Positions 27,565 through 37,535 are shown, numbered from the stretch's first letter. The stretch is DNA of 64,000 nt from Candidatus Aquiluna sp. XM-24bin5 (GCA_003149555.1 QCWE01000001.1:1142546-1206545), one strand, 5' to 3'. Translations and numbers: made by a program. The notes: generated by a model from the letters alone, not told the origin.

Positions 27565-28307
27565 TGGGTCAGAAAGTAAACCCCTACGGCTTCCGCCTAG
27601 GCATCACCACCGACCACCGTTCGCGCTGGTTCGCAGACTCCACTAAGAAGGGTCAGCGCTACAGCGACTACGTGGTTGAGGACGTCAAGGTTCGCAACTA
27701 CCTCCAGGAGAAGCTAGACCGCGCAGGCATTGCCAAGATCGAGCTTGAGAGAACCCGCGACCGTATTCGCGTTGACATCTTTGCCGCTCGCCCAGGATTG
27801 GTCATTGGCCGTCGTGGTGCCGAGGCAGAGACTCTTCGCACCGAGCTTGAGAAGCTCACCGGTAAGCAGGTTCTTCTAAACATCCTTGAGGTGAAGAACC
27901 CAGAGGCTGACGCTCAGCTTGTTGCTCAGGGCATCGCAGAGCAGCTCTCTGCTCGTGTTGCCTTCCGTCGTGCAATGCGCAAGGGCATCCAGGGTGCACT
28001 TCGCTCAGGCGCTAAGGGCATCAGGGTTCAGTGTGCTGGACGTCTCGGCGGTGCCGAAATGTCTAGAAGTGAGTTCTACCGCGAGGGTCGTGTGCCACTG
28101 CACACTCTTCGCTCAAACATCGACTACGGCTTCTACGAGGCCAAGACCACCTTTGGTCGCATCGGTGTGAAGGTATGGATCTACAAGGGTGACCTAACCG
28201 CCAAGGAGCTTGCTGCTCAGCAGGCTAACCAGCGCGGACCTCGTCAGGGCGGTGGCCGCCGAGGCCCACGTCAGGAAGCTGCCGTAGCAGCAGGAAGTGA
28301 GAGCTAA
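27564..28307 (+). CDS. rpsC: 30S ribosomal protein S3
   Basis: S3 lines the mRNA entry channel and contributes to helicase activity. It has 247 residues. The N-terminal [25 protein letters not shown] motif [12 protein letters not shown] and C-terminal KVWIYKGDL are clear. A Gly/Arg-rich tail ([13 protein letters not shown]) extends past the core, as in many actinobacteria. Confidence 0.98.
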   Translation: MGQKVNPYGFRLGITTDHRSRWFADSTKKGQRYSDYVVEDVKVRNYLQEKLDRAGIAKIELERTRDRIRVDIFAARPGLVIGRRGAEAETLRTELEKLTGKQVLLNILEVKNPEADAQLVAQGIAEQLSARVAFRRAMRKGIQGALRSGAKGIRVQCAGRLGGAEMSRSEFYREGRVPLHTLRSNIDYGFYEAKTTFGRIGVKVWIYKGDLTAKELAAQQANQRGPRQGGGRRGPRQEAAVAAGSES

Positions 28308-28309
28308 GA

Positions 28310-28729
28310 ATGCTTATTCCTCGTAAGGTCAAGCACCGTAAGCAGCACAGCCCAAAGCGCGGCGGTCACGCTACCGGTGGTACCAAGGTTCACTTCGGTG
28401 AGTACGGCATCCAGGCACTAACCAGCGCCTACCTGACCAACCGTCAGATTGAGGCTGCTCGTATCGCCATGACCCGTCACATCAAGCGTGGTGGAAAGGT
28501 GTGGATCAACGTCTTCCCAGACCGCTCGCTAACCAAGAAGCCAGCCGAAACTCGTATGGGTAGCGGTAAGGGTTCACCAGAGTGGTGGGTAGTAAACGTC
28601 AAGCCAGGTCGCGTGCTCTTTGAGCTATCTGGTGTTTCCGAGACCGTGGCCAGAGAGGCCATGACCCGTGCGATCCACAAGCTGCCGCTCAAGGCTCGCA
28701 TCATCAAGCGTGAAGAAGGTGACGCATAA
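28310..28729 (+). CDS. rplP: 50S ribosomal protein L16
   Basis: L16 organises the A-site tRNA elbow region of the 50S subunit. It has 139 residues. [13 protein letters not shown] and [19 protein letters not shown] are diagnostic. It overlaps rpmC by one base (TAATG). Confidence 0.98.
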   Translation: MLIPRKVKHRKQHSPKRGGHATGGTKVHFGEYGIQALTSAYLTNRQIEAARIAMTRHIKRGGKVWINVFPDRSLTKKPAETRMGSGKGSPEWWVVNVKPGRVLFELSGVSETVAREAMTRAIHKLPLKARIIKREEGDA

Positions 28730-29016
28730 TGATCGGTTCAAAGAACCTGAGCCCACAGGATCTCGACAAGATCGAGGACTCCCTGCTGGCTGAAGAACTA
28801 CGCAAGGCGAAGGAAGAGCTGTTTAACCTGCGCTTCCAGTCCGCTACCGGTCAGCTTGACAACCACGGTCGTCTGAAGGCCGTCAAGCGCGACATCGCCC
28901 GCATCTACACAGTCCTGCGCGAGCGCGAGCTCGGTATTCGTGCCGTCCCAACTCCGCAGCCTGCCAAGACCACCACGAAGAAGAAGGCTGCTGAGAAGCC
29001 AGCCGAGGAGGCATAG
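28729..29016 (+). CDS. rpmC: 50S ribosomal protein L29 with C-terminal extension
   Basis: L29 lies near the tunnel exit beside L23. The core ([25 protein letters not shown] ... [14 protein letters not shown]) ends near residue 70. About 25 further residues rich in Lys, Ala, Thr and Pro ([17 protein letters not shown]) follow, so the protein has 95 residues instead of the usual 65-75. The next gene, rpsQ, begins with the same kind of sequence. Confidence 0.95.
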   Translation: MIGSKNLSPQDLDKIEDSLLAEELRKAKEELFNLRFQSATGQLDNHGRLKAVKRDIARIYTVLRERELGIRAVPTPQPAKTTTKKKAAEKPAEEA

Positions 29017-29018
29017 AC

Positions 29019-29426
29019 GTGGCCGAAGAGAAGAAGACCGCAGCCAAGAAGCCAGCAGCTAAGCCTGCAGCGAAGGCCGCCGCAAAGCCTGCTACCAAGG
29101 CAGCTGCAAAGCCTGCGGCTAAGCCAGCTAGCAAGCCAAAGACCCCGAAGGCTCCTAAGGAGATCAAAGAGGTCAACCGTGGCTACCGCAAGGCACGTCG
29201 TGGCTATGTAGTTTCGGACAAGATGGATAAGACCATCGTTGTCCTCGTCGAGGAGCGCAAGAAGCACCCTCTTTACGGCAAGGTCATGCGCCTTTCCAAG
29301 AAGATCAAGGCTCACGACGAGCAGAACACTGCCGGCATTGGTGACCTCGTTCTAATCAACGAGACCCGTCCGCTGTCAGCAACCAAGAACTGGCGTCTAG
29401 TCGAGATTCTCGAAAAGGCGAAGTAA
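29019..29426 (+). CDS. rpsQ: 30S ribosomal protein S17 with Lys-Ala-Pro N-terminal tail
   Basis: S17 is a primary 16S rRNA-binding protein. The OB-fold core ([28 protein letters not shown]) starts near residue 60. It is preceded by about 50 residues of KPAAK/KAAAK repeats, so the protein has 135 residues against ~85-95 usual. GTG 29019 comes two bases after the rpmC stop. The tail begins [19 protein letters not shown], nearly the same as the start of L15 (33010), which suggests shared origin or shared function such as RNA binding. Confidence 0.95.
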   Translation: MAEEKKTAAKKPAAKPAAKAAAKPATKAAAKPAAKPASKPKTPKAPKEIKEVNRGYRKARRGYVVSDKMDKTIVVLVEERKKHPLYGKVMRLSKKIKAHDEQNTAGIGDLVLINETRPLSATKNWRLVEILEKAK

Positions 29427-29479
29427 CCCCCCGCGAATAACGGTCGGTAATCGTTATTCACTAAGCAAGGAGAACACAA

Positions 29480-29848
29480 GTGATTCAGCAAGAATCAAGG
29501 GTGAAGGTAGCCGATAACTCCGGCGCCAAGGAGCTTCTCGCGATTCGCGTGCTCGGCGGTTCAACCCGTCGCTACGCAGGATTGGGAGATGTCATCGTGG
29601 CATCGGTAAAGGACGCCATCCCAGGCGGAAACGTCAAGAAGGGCGAGGTCGTCAAGGCCGTAATCGTCCGCACCGTAAAGGAGACCCGTCGGGCCGACGG
29701 CTCCTACATCAAGTTTGACGAGAACGCAGCCGTCATCATCAAGGCTGATGGCGAGCCTCGCGGTACTCGTATCTTCGGCCCCATCGGTAGAGAGCTTCGT
29801 GACAAGAGGTTCATGAAGATCATTTCGCTAGCTCCGGAGGTGCTGTAA
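29480..29848 (+). CDS. rplN: 50S ribosomal protein L14
   Basis: L14 forms an intersubunit bridge and binds the silencing factor RsfS. It has 122 residues. [18 protein letters not shown] and the C-terminal [18 protein letters not shown] are diagnostic. GTG 29480 follows AAGGAGAAC. The 53-base gap after rpsQ marks the S10-to-spc transition. Confidence 0.98.
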   Translation: MIQQESRVKVADNSGAKELLAIRVLGGSTRRYAGLGDVIVASVKDAIPGGNVKKGEVVKAVIVRTVKETRRADGSYIKFDENAAVIIKADGEPRGTRIFGPIGRELRDKRFMKIISLAPEVL

Positions 29849-30192
29849 TGAAGATCAAGAAGGGCGATCTAGTTCAGGTAATCTCGGGCGGCAGCGAGGC
29901 TCGAGGTGGGGACAAGGGCAAGCAGGGCCACGTGCTCGCTGTCCACAAGGAGACCAACCGCGTAATCGTGGAGGGTGTAAACCTAGTCACCAAGCACACC
30001 CGCGAGGGACAGAGTGACCGTGGAGCCAAGACCGGTGGCATCATCACCCAGGAGGCCCCAATCCACGTCTCAAACGTTGCTTTGGTTGACCCAAAGAGCA
30101 AGAAGCCAACCAAGGCCGGTTTCAAGATTGAGACCACCAAGGACGGCACCAAGAAGACTCGTATTTCACGCAAGAGTGGGGAGGCAATCTAA
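29848..30192 (+). CDS. rplX: 50S ribosomal protein L24
   Basis: L24 is an assembly initiator with a KOW motif ([29 protein letters not shown]). It has 114 residues. [19 protein letters not shown] is typical of the actinobacterial form. It overlaps both neighbours by one base. Confidence 0.97.
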   Translation: MKIKKGDLVQVISGGSEARGGDKGKQGHVLAVHKETNRVIVEGVNLVTKHTREGQSDRGAKTGGIITQEAPIHVSNVALVDPKSKKPTKAGFKIETTKDGTKKTRISRKSGEAI

Positions 30193-30764
30193 TGGCAACC
30201 GCTACTAAGAAGGCAGACGCCAAGGCACTTCCTCGCCTAAAGGCTGAATACCGCAAGGAGATTGCTCCTGCTCTGCAGAAGGAATTTGGCTTTGCAAACC
30301 CAATGCAGGTTCCCGGTCTAACCAAGATTGTCGTGAACATGGGTGTTGGCCAGGCCGCGAAGGAGAGCAAGCTCATCGAGGGTGCTATCCGCGACCTAAC
30401 CGCCATCACCGGTCAGAAGCCTCAGGTAAACCTGGCTAGAAAGTCCATCGCTCAGTTCAAGCTGCGTGAGGGACAGGCAATTGGTGCCCACGTGACAATT
30501 CGTGGCGACAGGATGTGGGAGTTCCTAGACAGGCTCCTGAACCTGGCACTGCCTCGTATCCGCGACTTCCGTGGTCTATCGGCTAAGCAGTTCGATGGTC
30601 ACGGCAACTACACCTTCGGTCTTTCGGAGCAGTCCATGTTCCACGAGATCGATCAGGACTCTATTGATAGCGTCCGCGGCATGGACATCACCGTGGTGAC
30701 CACTGCTAAGAACGACGACGAGGGTAGGGCGCTGCTTAAAGCGCTCGGCTTCCCGTTCAAATAA
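30192..30764 (+). CDS. rplE: 50S ribosomal protein L5
   Basis: L5 binds 5S rRNA in the central protuberance. It has 190 residues. [40 protein letters not shown] and [16 protein letters not shown] are diagnostic. The next gene is rpsH after 67 bases; the zinc-type rpsN often found here is missing. Confidence 0.98.
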   Translation: MATATKKADAKALPRLKAEYRKEIAPALQKEFGFANPMQVPGLTKIVVNMGVGQAAKESKLIEGAIRDLTAITGQKPQVNLARKSIAQFKLREGQAIGAHVTIRGDRMWEFLDRLLNLALPRIRDFRGLSAKQFDGHGNYTFGLSEQSMFHEIDQDSIDSVRGMDITVVTTAKNDDEGRALLKALGFPFK

Positions 30765-30831
30765 ACCGATTGAAGTAGGTCCGAGGGGCTTGTAAAGCGC
30801 CTTAGAAACCGCCTCGAGAAAGAAGACACAA

Positions 30832-31230
30832 ATGACAATGACAGATCCGGTGGCAGACTTTCTGACCCGGCTGCGCAACGCGAGCAAGGCTCACCACGAG
30901 TCGCTCAGCGTCCCCTACTCAAAGCTGAAGGGCACCATCGCCGACATCTTGAAGGCCGAGGGCTACATCGATTCCTACAAGGTCGAGGATGCCAAGGTTG
31001 GAAAGAGCCTGGTTGTGAACCTGAAGTACGGCGCAAACCGCGAGGCCAGCATCGCTGGCATCAAGCGTGTTTCAAAGCCAGGACTGCGTGTTTACGCCAA
31101 GAGCACCGAGCTACCTCGCGTTCTCGGAGGACTTGGTATCGCAATCCTCTCAACCTCCAGCGGTCTGCTAACCGACCGCCAGGCAGCCAAGAAGGGAGTA
31201 GGTGGGGAAGTCCTCGCCTACGTCTGGTAA
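30832..31230 (+). CDS. rpsH: 30S ribosomal protein S8
   Basis: S8 organises the central domain of 16S rRNA and is the spc-operon repressor in E. coli. It has 132 residues. [16 protein letters not shown] and the C-terminal [11 protein letters not shown] are diagnostic. The start may be ATG 30832 or ATG 30838, which differ by two residues. Confidence 0.97.
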   Translation: MTMTDPVADFLTRLRNASKAHHESLSVPYSKLKGTIADILKAEGYIDSYKVEDAKVGKSLVVNLKYGANREASIAGIKRVSKPGLRVYAKSTELPRVLGGLGIAILSTSSGLLTDRQAAKKGVGGEVLAYVW

Positions 31231-31236
31231 GCGCAC

Positions 31237-31773
31237 ATGTCAAGAATTGGAAAGCTTCCTATCGCACTACCCCAGGGCGTAACCGCTGAGGTTGCAGGCC
31301 AGGATGTGAAGGTGAAGGGCCCTAAGGGCGAGCTGAACCTGACCATCTCGGAGCCAATCAAGGTAACCCTGGAGGACAACTCAATTTTGGTTTCCAGGCC
31401 AGACGACGAGGCAACTAGCAAGTCGCTTCACGGTCTGTCCAGGACCCTAATTGCCAACAACGTTCAAGGCGTTTCCGAGGGCTTCTCGAAGTCACTCGAG
31501 ATCGTCGGCACCGGTTACCGCGCTGCTTCCAAGGGCTCCAACGTGGAGTTGGCCCTGGGTCTTAGCCACCCGGTTGTTGTCACCCCACCAGATGGCGTGA
31601 CATTGACGGTTGAGGGCAACAACAAGATCATCGTCTCCGGTATCTCAAAGCAGGCCGTGGGCGAGGTCGCAGCAAACATTCGTAAGCTCCGTAAGCCTGA
31701 GCCATACAAGGGCAAGGGAATTCGCTACGAGGGCGAGAGAGTCCGTCGCAAGGCTGGAAAGGCTGGTAAGTAG
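31237..31773 (+). CDS. rplF: 50S ribosomal protein L6
   Basis: L6 lies at the factor-binding site near the sarcin-ricin loop. It has 178 residues. [15 protein letters not shown], the [20 protein letters not shown] block and the C-terminal [26 protein letters not shown] are diagnostic. Confidence 0.98.
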   Translation: MSRIGKLPIALPQGVTAEVAGQDVKVKGPKGELNLTISEPIKVTLEDNSILVSRPDDEATSKSLHGLSRTLIANNVQGVSEGFSKSLEIVGTGYRAASKGSNVELALGLSHPVVVTPPDGVTLTVEGNNKIIVSGISKQAVGEVAANIRKLRKPEPYKGKGIRYEGERVRRKAGKAGK

Positions 31774-31775
31774 AA

Positions 31776-32135
31776 ATGGCAACTAAGTCAAACTCAGCAG
31801 CGCGGACCCGTCGTCACGCCCGCCTGCGCAAGAAGATCGAGGGTACTGCCGCGCGTCCGCGCCTGGTGGTTACCCGTTCCGCTCGCCACGTGTTCGTTCA
31901 GGTGGTTGATGACGCGAAGGGCCACACCCTTGCAAGCGCCTCAACCATGGAAGACGACATGCGCAAGGCGACTGGAAACAAGACCGACAAGGCCACCCAG
32001 GTTGGCAAGTTGATCGCCGAGAGGGCCAAGAAGGCTGGCGTCTCGGAGGTTGTCTTTGACCGTGGTGGTAACCGTTACGCAGGTCGTGTTGCAGCAATCG
32101 CTGAGGCAGCCCGCGAGGGAGGACTGAAACTGTGA
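31776..32135 (+). CDS. rplR: 50S ribosomal protein L18
   Basis: L18 brings 5S rRNA to the 50S subunit. It has 119 residues. [19 protein letters not shown] and [26 protein letters not shown] are diagnostic. Its stop overlaps the GTG start of rpsE by four bases. Confidence 0.97.
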   Translation: MATKSNSAARTRRHARLRKKIEGTAARPRLVVTRSARHVFVQVVDDAKGHTLASASTMEDDMRKATGNKTDKATQVGKLIAERAKKAGVSEVVFDRGGNRYAGRVAAIAEAAREGGLKL

Positions 32136-32824
32136 GCGAAGAGAAGAAGGACGAGCAAGTGGTAGAAGCTACCGAAGCTACAGCCGAGACTCAGGCTCCT
32201 GGTCAGCCTCCGGTTGACCCGAACGAGCGCGAGCAGCGTCGTGGTTCCCGCGAGCGTGGCCCACGCACCGAACAGCGCCGTGAGCGCGAGGACAAGTCCA
32301 GCCCATTCTTGGAGCGTGTTGTAACAATCAACCGCGTTTCCAAGGTGGTCAAGGGTGGACGCCGCTTCGCCTTCACCGCACTTGTAGTTGTCGGAGACGG
32401 CGACGGCATGGTCGGTGTTGGCTACGGCAAGGCAAAGGAAGTTCCAGCGGCCATTGCAAAGGGAGTTGAAGAGGCCAAGAAGAGCTTCTTCCGCGTCCCA
32501 CGCATCGGCTCGACCATCCCACACCCAGTACAGGGTGAGGCTGCTGCAGGAGTTGTACTACTTCGCCCAGCCGCCGAGGGAACCGGTGTAATCGCCGGAG
32601 GTCCTGTTCGTGCTGTTTTGGAGTGTGCAGGAGTCCACGACGTGCTTTCCAAGTCACTCGGATCTTCAAACACCATCAACATTGTTCACGCCACAGTTGA
32701 GGCGCTCCGCCTTCTGGAGGAGCCAAGCGCAGTTGCAACCCGTCGCGGCAAGACCGTCGCCGAGGTAGCACCAGCGCGTCTTCGTGGCGAGAAGAAAGAG
32801 ACTGAGAAGGCAGGTGCTAAGTAA
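32132..32824 (+). CDS. rpsE: 30S ribosomal protein S5 with N-terminal extension
   Basis: S5 contributes to decoding fidelity and mRNA unwinding. The core starts near residue 50 ([24 protein letters not shown]). It carries [24 protein letters not shown] and [10 protein letters not shown]. About 48 residues, first acidic and then Arg-rich ([15 protein letters not shown]), precede it. The full length is 230 residues against ~170 in E. coli. GTG 32132 overlaps the rplR stop. Confidence 0.96.
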   Translation: MSEEKKDEQVVEATEATAETQAPGQPPVDPNEREQRRGSRERGPRTEQRREREDKSSPFLERVVTINRVSKVVKGGRRFAFTALVVVGDGDGMVGVGYGKAKEVPAAIAKGVEEAKKSFFRVPRIGSTIPHPVQGEAAAGVVLLRPAAEGTGVIAGGPVRAVLECAGVHDVLSKSLGSSNTINIVHATVEALRLLEEPSAVATRRGKTVAEVAPARLRGEKKETEKAGAK

Positions 32825-33010
32825 ATGGCGGCTCGTCTGAAAGTAACCCAAGTAAAGAGTTCCAACGGTGGCAAGCAGAACCAGCGCGATTCACTTCGCA
32901 CGCTCGGTCTCAAGCGCATCGGTGACATCGTCGTGCGCGAGGACAACAAGAGCGTGCGCGGCCTAGTCCAGACCGTTGCCCACCTCGTAAAAGTTGAGGA
33001 GATCGACTAA
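32825..33010 (+). CDS. rpmD: 50S ribosomal protein L30
   Basis: This small 50S protein has 61 residues. [20 protein letters not shown] and [20 protein letters not shown] are the typical L30 pattern. It directly abuts rpsE and overlaps the rplO start by one base. Confidence 0.97.
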   Translation: MAARLKVTQVKSSNGGKQNQRDSLRTLGLKRIGDIVVREDNKSVRGLVQTVAHLVKVEEID

Positions 33011-33786
33011 TGGCTGAAGAGAAGAAGCCAGCCGCTAAGAAGCCAGCTGCCAAGCCGGCCGCAAAGGCTGCACCTAAGGCTGCTGCCAAGCCAGCTGCCA
33101 AGGCTGCCGCTAAGCCAGCTGCAAAGCCAGCTGCTAAGGCCGCACCTAAGGCTGCACCTAAGGCTGCACCTAAGGCTGCTGCGAAGCCTGCAGCAAAGGC
33201 TGCACCCAAGGCTGCCGCAAAGCCTGCTGCTAAGGCCCCTGCGAAGCCTGCAGCAAAGCCTGCTGCCAAGCCAGCCGCTGAGAAGGCTGCTGCCAAGCCT
33301 GCAGCAAAGCCTGCTGCCAAGAAAGCAAGTGAGCCTAAGGAGAAGTCACAGATCCTGCGTCTTCACCACCTCCGTCCTGCACCCGGTGCGAAGAAGGACA
33401 AGACTCGTAAGGGTCGCGGTGAGGGTTCAAAGGGTAAGACCGCAGGTCGTGGTACCAAGGGAACCGGTGCTCGCACCACAACCCGTCTCGGCTTTGAGGG
33501 TGGTGGCGTGAACCTAGTCATGCGCACTCCTAAGCTGCGTGGATTCAAGAACCCTTTCAGGGTCGAGTACCAGGTAGTGAACCTGGACAAGCTCGGCCAG
33601 CTGTATCCAAAGGGCGGTAAGGTCACAATCGATGACCTGGTAGCCAAGGGTGCAGTTCGCAAGGGTGAGCCTGTGAAGGTCCTTGGTAACGGTGACGTCT
33701 CGGTTAAGCTAGAGGTCGCTGTCGACAAGGTGTCCGAGTCGGCTAAGACGAAGATTGAGGCTGCCGGAGGCAGCGTCAACGCCTAG
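33010..33786 (+). CDS. rplO: 50S ribosomal protein L15 with ~110-residue Lys-Ala-Pro tail
   Basis: L15 is a late 50S assembly protein. The conserved core starts near residue 114 ([14 protein letters not shown] ... [18 protein letters not shown]) and is complete to the end. In front lies a long histone-H1-like tail of KPAAK, KAAPK and KAAAK units, giving 258 residues against ~145-150. DNA at 33030-33330 is correspondingly repetitive. The first 20 residues nearly match those of S17 at 29019. The reading frame, ATG overlap with rpmD and lack of an internal start with ribosome binding site argue the tail is translated. Confidence 0.94.
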   Translation: MAEEKKPAAKKPAAKPAAKAAPKAAAKPAAKAAAKPAAKPAAKAAPKAAPKAAPKAAAKPAAKAAPKAAAKPAAKAPAKPAAKPAAKPAAEKAAAKPAAKPAAKKASEPKEKSQILRLHHLRPAPGAKKDKTRKGRGEGSKGKTAGRGTKGTGARTTTRLGFEGGGVNLVMRTPKLRGFKNPFRVEYQVVNLDKLGQLYPKGGKVTIDDLVAKGAVRKGEPVKVLGNGDVSVKLEVAVDKVSESAKTKIEAAGGSVNA

Positions 33787-33808
33787 TCAAACCTAGGGGA
33801 GGTAACAG

Positions 33809-35125
33809 GTGATTCAAGCCATAGTTCGCGCATTCCGCACGCCGGACCTGCGCAACAAGCTTGCGTTTACGCTGGGCATGATTGCGGTATTCCGTTTGGG
33901 ATCCTTCATTCCCTCGCCGAATGTTGACTACACAAACGTTCAGCAGTGTCTTGCGCAGTCTCAGAGCACCTCTGGTCTCTATGAGCTTGTAAACCTGTTC
34001 TCCGGTGGGGCATTGCTCCAGCTCTCGATCTTCGCGCTGGGCATCATGCCGTACATCACGGCATCGATCATCACCCAGCTGCTCAGGGTTGTAATTCCTA
34101 GGTTCGAGGCACTGCACAAGGAGGGCCCATCGGGTCAGTCCAAGCTAACGCAGTACACCCGTTACCTGACCATCGCCCTAGCACTGCTGCAGTCGACCAC
34201 CTTGATAACCGTTGCCAGACAGGGAGCGTTGTTTGGTGCTGACTGTACGCTGCCGATCCTGGTAGACACCGGGCCGCTATCGATCACTCTGATGGTCATC
34301 ACCATGACCGCTGGAACGGGTCTGATTATGTGGATTGGTGAGCTAATCACCGAGCGTGGCGTAGGTAATGGAATGTCGCTGCTTATTTTCACCTCGATTG
34401 CATCTACCTTCCCGGCTAGCCTGCTGCAGATCCTGCAGACCAGGACCATCGAAATCTTCGTCATCGTGATGGCGGTTGGATTCTTGATTGTTGGGCTCGT
34501 AGTTTTGGTCGAAGAATCGCAGCGCAGGATTCCAGTGCAGTACGCAAAGCGCATGGTTGGCCGCAAGGCTTATGGTGGTCAGTCCACCTACATCCCAGTG
34601 AAGGTGAACACCGCGGGAGTTATCCCGGTAATCTTCGCCTCGTCGATGCTCTACCTGCCCGCCTTGCTTGCTCAGTTCAACCAGCCCGACCCAACCACGG
34701 GTCAGGTTGCTGGCTGGGTTACCTTCATCTCTACGTATTTGACCGCAGGTGACAACCCGCTCTACATGGCTGTCTACTTTGCGCTCATTGTCGGATTCAC
34801 CTACTTCTATGTCGCCATCACCTTGAACCCCGAGGAGATCAGCGACAACATGAAGCGCTACGGCGGCTTTATCCCTGGAATCAGGGCTGGCCGTCCAACC
34901 ACCGAGTACCTGCAGTACGTCATCAGCCGCATCACCGCTCCAGGTGCTATCTACCTGGGTCTGATTGCACTGATTCCACTCGTGGCCTTCACGGCAATTG
35001 GAACCAACCAGAACTTCCCATTCGGTGGAACTTCGATTCTGATCATTGTGGGTGTTGGACTGCAGACTGTGAAGCAGATCAACGCTCAGATGGAGCAGCG
35101 TAACTACGAGGGTCTTCTGAAGTGA
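33809..35125 (+). CDS. secY: Preprotein translocase subunit SecY
   Basis: SecY is the channel of the Sec translocon in the cytoplasmic membrane. It has 438 residues with ten predicted helices. AFRTPDLRNKLAFTLGMIAVFRLGSFIP at the N-terminus, GIMPYITASIITQLL, and the cytoplasmic loops with RRIPVQYAKRMVGRKAYGG are conserved. GTG 33809 follows GGGGAGG. The stop overlaps the adk GTG start (GTGA). Confidence 0.98.
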   Translation: MIQAIVRAFRTPDLRNKLAFTLGMIAVFRLGSFIPSPNVDYTNVQQCLAQSQSTSGLYELVNLFSGGALLQLSIFALGIMPYITASIITQLLRVVIPRFEALHKEGPSGQSKLTQYTRYLTIALALLQSTTLITVARQGALFGADCTLPILVDTGPLSITLMVITMTAGTGLIMWIGELITERGVGNGMSLLIFTSIASTFPASLLQILQTRTIEIFVIVMAVGFLIVGLVVLVEESQRRIPVQYAKRMVGRKAYGGQSTYIPVKVNTAGVIPVIFASSMLYLPALLAQFNQPDPTTGQVAGWVTFISTYLTAGDNPLYMAVYFALIVGFTYFYVAITLNPEEISDNMKRYGGFIPGIRAGRPTTEYLQYVISRITAPGAIYLGLIALIPLVAFTAIGTNQNFPFGGTSILIIVGVGLQTVKQINAQMEQRNYEGLLK

Positions 35126-35703
35126 TCCGCATACTCTTGATCGGCCCTCCGGGAGCTGGCAAGGGAACCCAGGCAGCACTGCTGGCAAAGCACTTCGGGA
35201 TCCCCGCCATTTCTACCGGAGACATCTTCCGTGAGAATGTTCGCAACGAGACGCCTCTGGGTCTCGAGGCGAAAGCCTTTATGGACCGCGGGGAGTATGT
35301 CCCGGATTCTCTAACTAATGCTTTGGTGCGTGACCGCCTCAACCAGCCCGATGCCGTGGATGGGTTCTTGCTAGATGGCTACCCAAGAACAATCGATCAG
35401 GTTGAAGAGCTTGACGACATCTTGGATGAAAGCGACAAGAAGCTTGACGTTGTTGTGCAGCTCACCGCGGACTCGGACGAGCTACTTAGGAGACTCTCGG
35501 GTCGTGCTGAGGAACAAGGTCGCAGCGATGACACCCCTGAGGTAATCAAGAGAAGGCTTAGCGTTTACGAGGAGCAGACTGCTCCCCTGATCGATGTCTA
35601 CGCAGCGCGGTCGCTTGTCGCCAAGGTAAACGGCCTCGGAGACATTGCTGGTGTGACGACCAGGATCATTGAGGTCTTGGACGCCCGCGGCTTAGTTTCC
35701 TAA
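35122..35703 (+). CDS. adk: Adenylate kinase
   Basis: It interconverts AMP + ATP and 2 ADP in the cytoplasm. It has 193 residues, the short form lacking a zinc LID, as in other actinobacteria. The P-loop GPPGAGKGTQA, the AMP-site STGDIFRENV and DGYPRTIDQ are present. The start is GTG 35122, overlapping the secY stop. It is translationally coupled to map by TAATG. Confidence 0.97.
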   Translation: MIRILLIGPPGAGKGTQAALLAKHFGIPAISTGDIFRENVRNETPLGLEAKAFMDRGEYVPDSLTNALVRDRLNQPDAVDGFLLDGYPRTIDQVEELDDILDESDKKLDVVVQLTADSDELLRRLSGRAEEQGRSDDTPEVIKRRLSVYEEQTAPLIDVYAARSLVAKVNGLGDIAGVTTRIIEVLDARGLVS

Positions 35704-36527
35704 TGCGTAAGCGTTACGAGCTTAAAACAGATGAAGACATCCGCAAGATGCGGATCGCTGGCCTACTCACCGCTGAGGCGCTAAGGGCCGTCAGAGAAGC
35801 GGTAAAGCCAGGCATATCAACCCTGGAGCTTGATCAAATTGCCGAGCAGACAATTAGAGCGGGCGGGGGAATTCCGAACTTTCAGCTGGTGCCGGGCTAC
35901 TTTCACACAATTTGCGCATCGATCAATTCAGCGGTTGTCCACGGGATTCCTTCCAATCGCAAGCTTGAGGCGGGAGATTTGCTGTCGGTGGATTGCGGCG
36001 CAGAGGTGGATGGCTGGAATGGCGATAGTGCCTTTTCTATTGTCGTGCCGGGGGATGATTCCGATCTTGCAAGGCAGCGCCAAATCCAGTCGGATGTTTG
36101 CGAGGCTTCGCTCTGGGCGGGAATTGCGGCATTTGCTGGTGCCAGCAGGCTGAATGAGGTTGGCATTGCCATCGAGCAGCACATTAGGGCACAGGGCCCC
36201 TACGGCATACTTCAGGAGTACATCGGCCACGGCATTGGCCGCACCATGCATGAGGACCCTGCCGTATTCAACTACAAGACCCGAGATGCTGGGCCAAAGG
36301 TTGAGCCGGGAATGTGTATTGCCATCGAGCCGATGATCACCGCCGGTGACCAGCAGACCTTTATTCAGGACGATGACTGGACCGTTGAGACGATGGATGG
36401 CTCCGACGGAGCCCACTGGGAGCACAGTGTTGCACGTCACTCGAAAGGGATCTGGGTGCTGACCGAACCCGACGGTGGAGTAGAGAGGCTAAAGCCCTTT
36501 GGAATTACCCCAATTTCTTTGGATTAG
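35703..36527 (+). CDS. map: Methionine aminopeptidase, type I
   Basis: It removes the initiator Met from nascent proteins. It has 274 residues. Metal ligands are visible in DCGAEVDGWNGDSAF (two Asp), GHGIGRTMHEDP (His), CIAIEPM (Glu) and AHWEHSVA (Glu), plus the substrate His in VVHGIP. There is no N-terminal SH3-binding extension. It sits in the conserved secY-adk-map-infA order. Confidence 0.97.
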   Translation: MRKRYELKTDEDIRKMRIAGLLTAEALRAVREAVKPGISTLELDQIAEQTIRAGGGIPNFQLVPGYFHTICASINSAVVHGIPSNRKLEAGDLLSVDCGAEVDGWNGDSAFSIVVPGDDSDLARQRQIQSDVCEASLWAGIAAFAGASRLNEVGIAIEQHIRAQGPYGILQEYIGHGIGRTMHEDPAVFNYKTRDAGPKVEPGMCIAIEPMITAGDQQTFIQDDDWTVETMDGSDGAHWEHSVARHSKGIWVLTEPDGGVERLKPFGITPISLD

Positions 36528-36647
36528 CCACTAGCATTCGCCTAATTTTCCCCCTAGTATTGACCCCTGGCGTTTCTTACGTGAAAAACCTTTCTTTTCG
36601 TTGGGCTTTCGCGTGTTCGTGACGCTAAAAAGTAGTGAAGTGAGTGC

Positions 36648-36869
36648 ATGGCCAACAAAGACGGCGTAATCGAGATCGAGGGCACGGTCGTTGAGGCGCT
36701 CCCAAACGCAATGTTTCGGGTAGAGCTGACCAACGGACACATCGTCCTTGCCCACATCTCGGGAAAAATGCGACAGCACTATATCCGCATCCTCCCGGAG
36801 GACCGCGTGATTGTTGAGTTGTCGACCTACGACCTGACCCGTGGCCGCATCATCTACCGCTACAAGTAG
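36648..36869 (+). CDS. infA: Translation initiation factor IF-1
   Basis: IF-1 occupies the A site during initiation. It has 73 residues with an OB fold. [19 protein letters not shown] and [24 protein letters not shown] are diagnostic. ATG 36648 is preceded by AAGTGAGTGC, a weak ribosome binding site. The 120-base gap after map includes TTGACC at 36560-36565 without a good -10 box. Confidence 0.98.
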   Translation: MANKDGVIEIEGTVVEALPNAMFRVELTNGHIVLAHISGKMRQHYIRILPEDRVIVELSTYDLTRGRIIYRYK

Positions 36870-36880
36870 AAAGAAAGACT

Positions 36881-36994
36881 ATGAAGGTTAACCCCAGCGT
36901 TAAGAAGATTTGCGACAAGTGCAAGATCATTCGTCGCCACGGCCGCGTAATGGTGATTTGCGAGAACCCTCGTCACAAGCAGCGCCAGGGCTAG
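36881..36994 (+). CDS. rpmJ: 50S ribosomal protein L36
   Basis: This 37-residue protein is below the usual size cut-off. It reads [19 protein letters not shown]...[11 protein letters not shown]. The zinc ligands Cys11, Cys14, Cys27 and His32 are all present, so this is the zinc-binding (C+) form. It follows infA by 11 bases with AGAAAGA upstream. Confidence 0.97.
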   Translation: MKVNPSVKKICDKCKIIRRHGRVMVICENPRHKQRQG

Positions 36995-37045
36995 GCCAGC
37001 CACCACAACTAAATAGCAAAAGGGCACCACAAAGCGAAAGCTAAC

Positions 37046-37083
37046 CCCCGGAAGAAGGCCGGGGCCCTCTCCGCCAGGGAGGG
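37046..37083 (+). promoter_or_regulatory. Tandem GC hairpins in the rpsM leader
   Basis: Stem 1 is CCCCGG (37046-37051) with CCGGGG (37059-37064). Stem 2 starts at the next base: CCCTCTC (37065-37071) with GGGAGGG (37077-37083, one U-G pair). The two would stack. They lie 45 bases before rpsM, in a 134-base gap after rpmJ. An r-protein (S4 or S13 type) regulatory leader is possible. No T-run follows, so termination is unlikely. Confidence 0.5.
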
Positions 37084-37128
37084 AGTGTGATGCCGAAGAC
37101 CTTCTAAAACAAAGAGAGCAATCTACAA

Positions 37129-37506
37129 ATGGCACGTATAGCAGGAGTCGACATCCCTCGCGAGAAGCGAGTGGTTATCTCACTCACCTACATTTTCGGT
37201 ATTGGCCGCACTCGCTCAAGCGAGATTCTGAAGGCGACCAAGATCTCCGAGGACATCAGGGTTAAGGACCTAACAGACGACCAGCTGGTCGCTCTTCGTG
37301 ATGTCATCGAGAAGGACTACAAGGTGGAGGGTGACCTTCGCCGTGAGGTAGCAGCAGATATTCGCCGCAAGGTTGAAATCGGCTCCTACGAAGGAATTCG
37401 CCACCGCAAGGGACTTCCGGTCCGCGGTCAGCGCACCAAGACCAACGCCAGAACTCGCAAGGGTCCAAAGCGCACGGTCGCAGGTAAGAAGAAGGCAACC
37501 CGCTAG
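37129..37506 (+). CDS. rpsM: 30S ribosomal protein S13
   Basis: S13 forms bridges to the 50S subunit and contacts P-site tRNA. It has 125 residues. [46 protein letters not shown] and the basic tail are diagnostic. It is the first gene of the alpha segment. Confidence 0.98.
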   Translation: MARIAGVDIPREKRVVISLTYIFGIGRTRSSEILKATKISEDIRVKDLTDDQLVALRDVIEKDYKVEGDLRREVAADIRRKVEIGSYEGIRHRKGLPVRGQRTKTNARTRKGPKRTVAGKKKATR

Positions 37507-37535
37507 TCGCGGCAGAAAGGTTTAGGACTTAGATA

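Noticed and set aside
32910..33320. Open frame opposite the L15 tail
   Set aside because: An Ala/Gly-rich mirror of the Lys-Ala-Pro repeats; not a gene.
33030..33330. Tandem repeats taken as a CRISPR or satellite
   Set aside because: The repeats are three-base periodic codon repeats inside rplO with no spacers.
36560..36565. TTGACC as a firm infA promoter
   Set aside because: The expected -10 position reads GAAAAA-like sequence.
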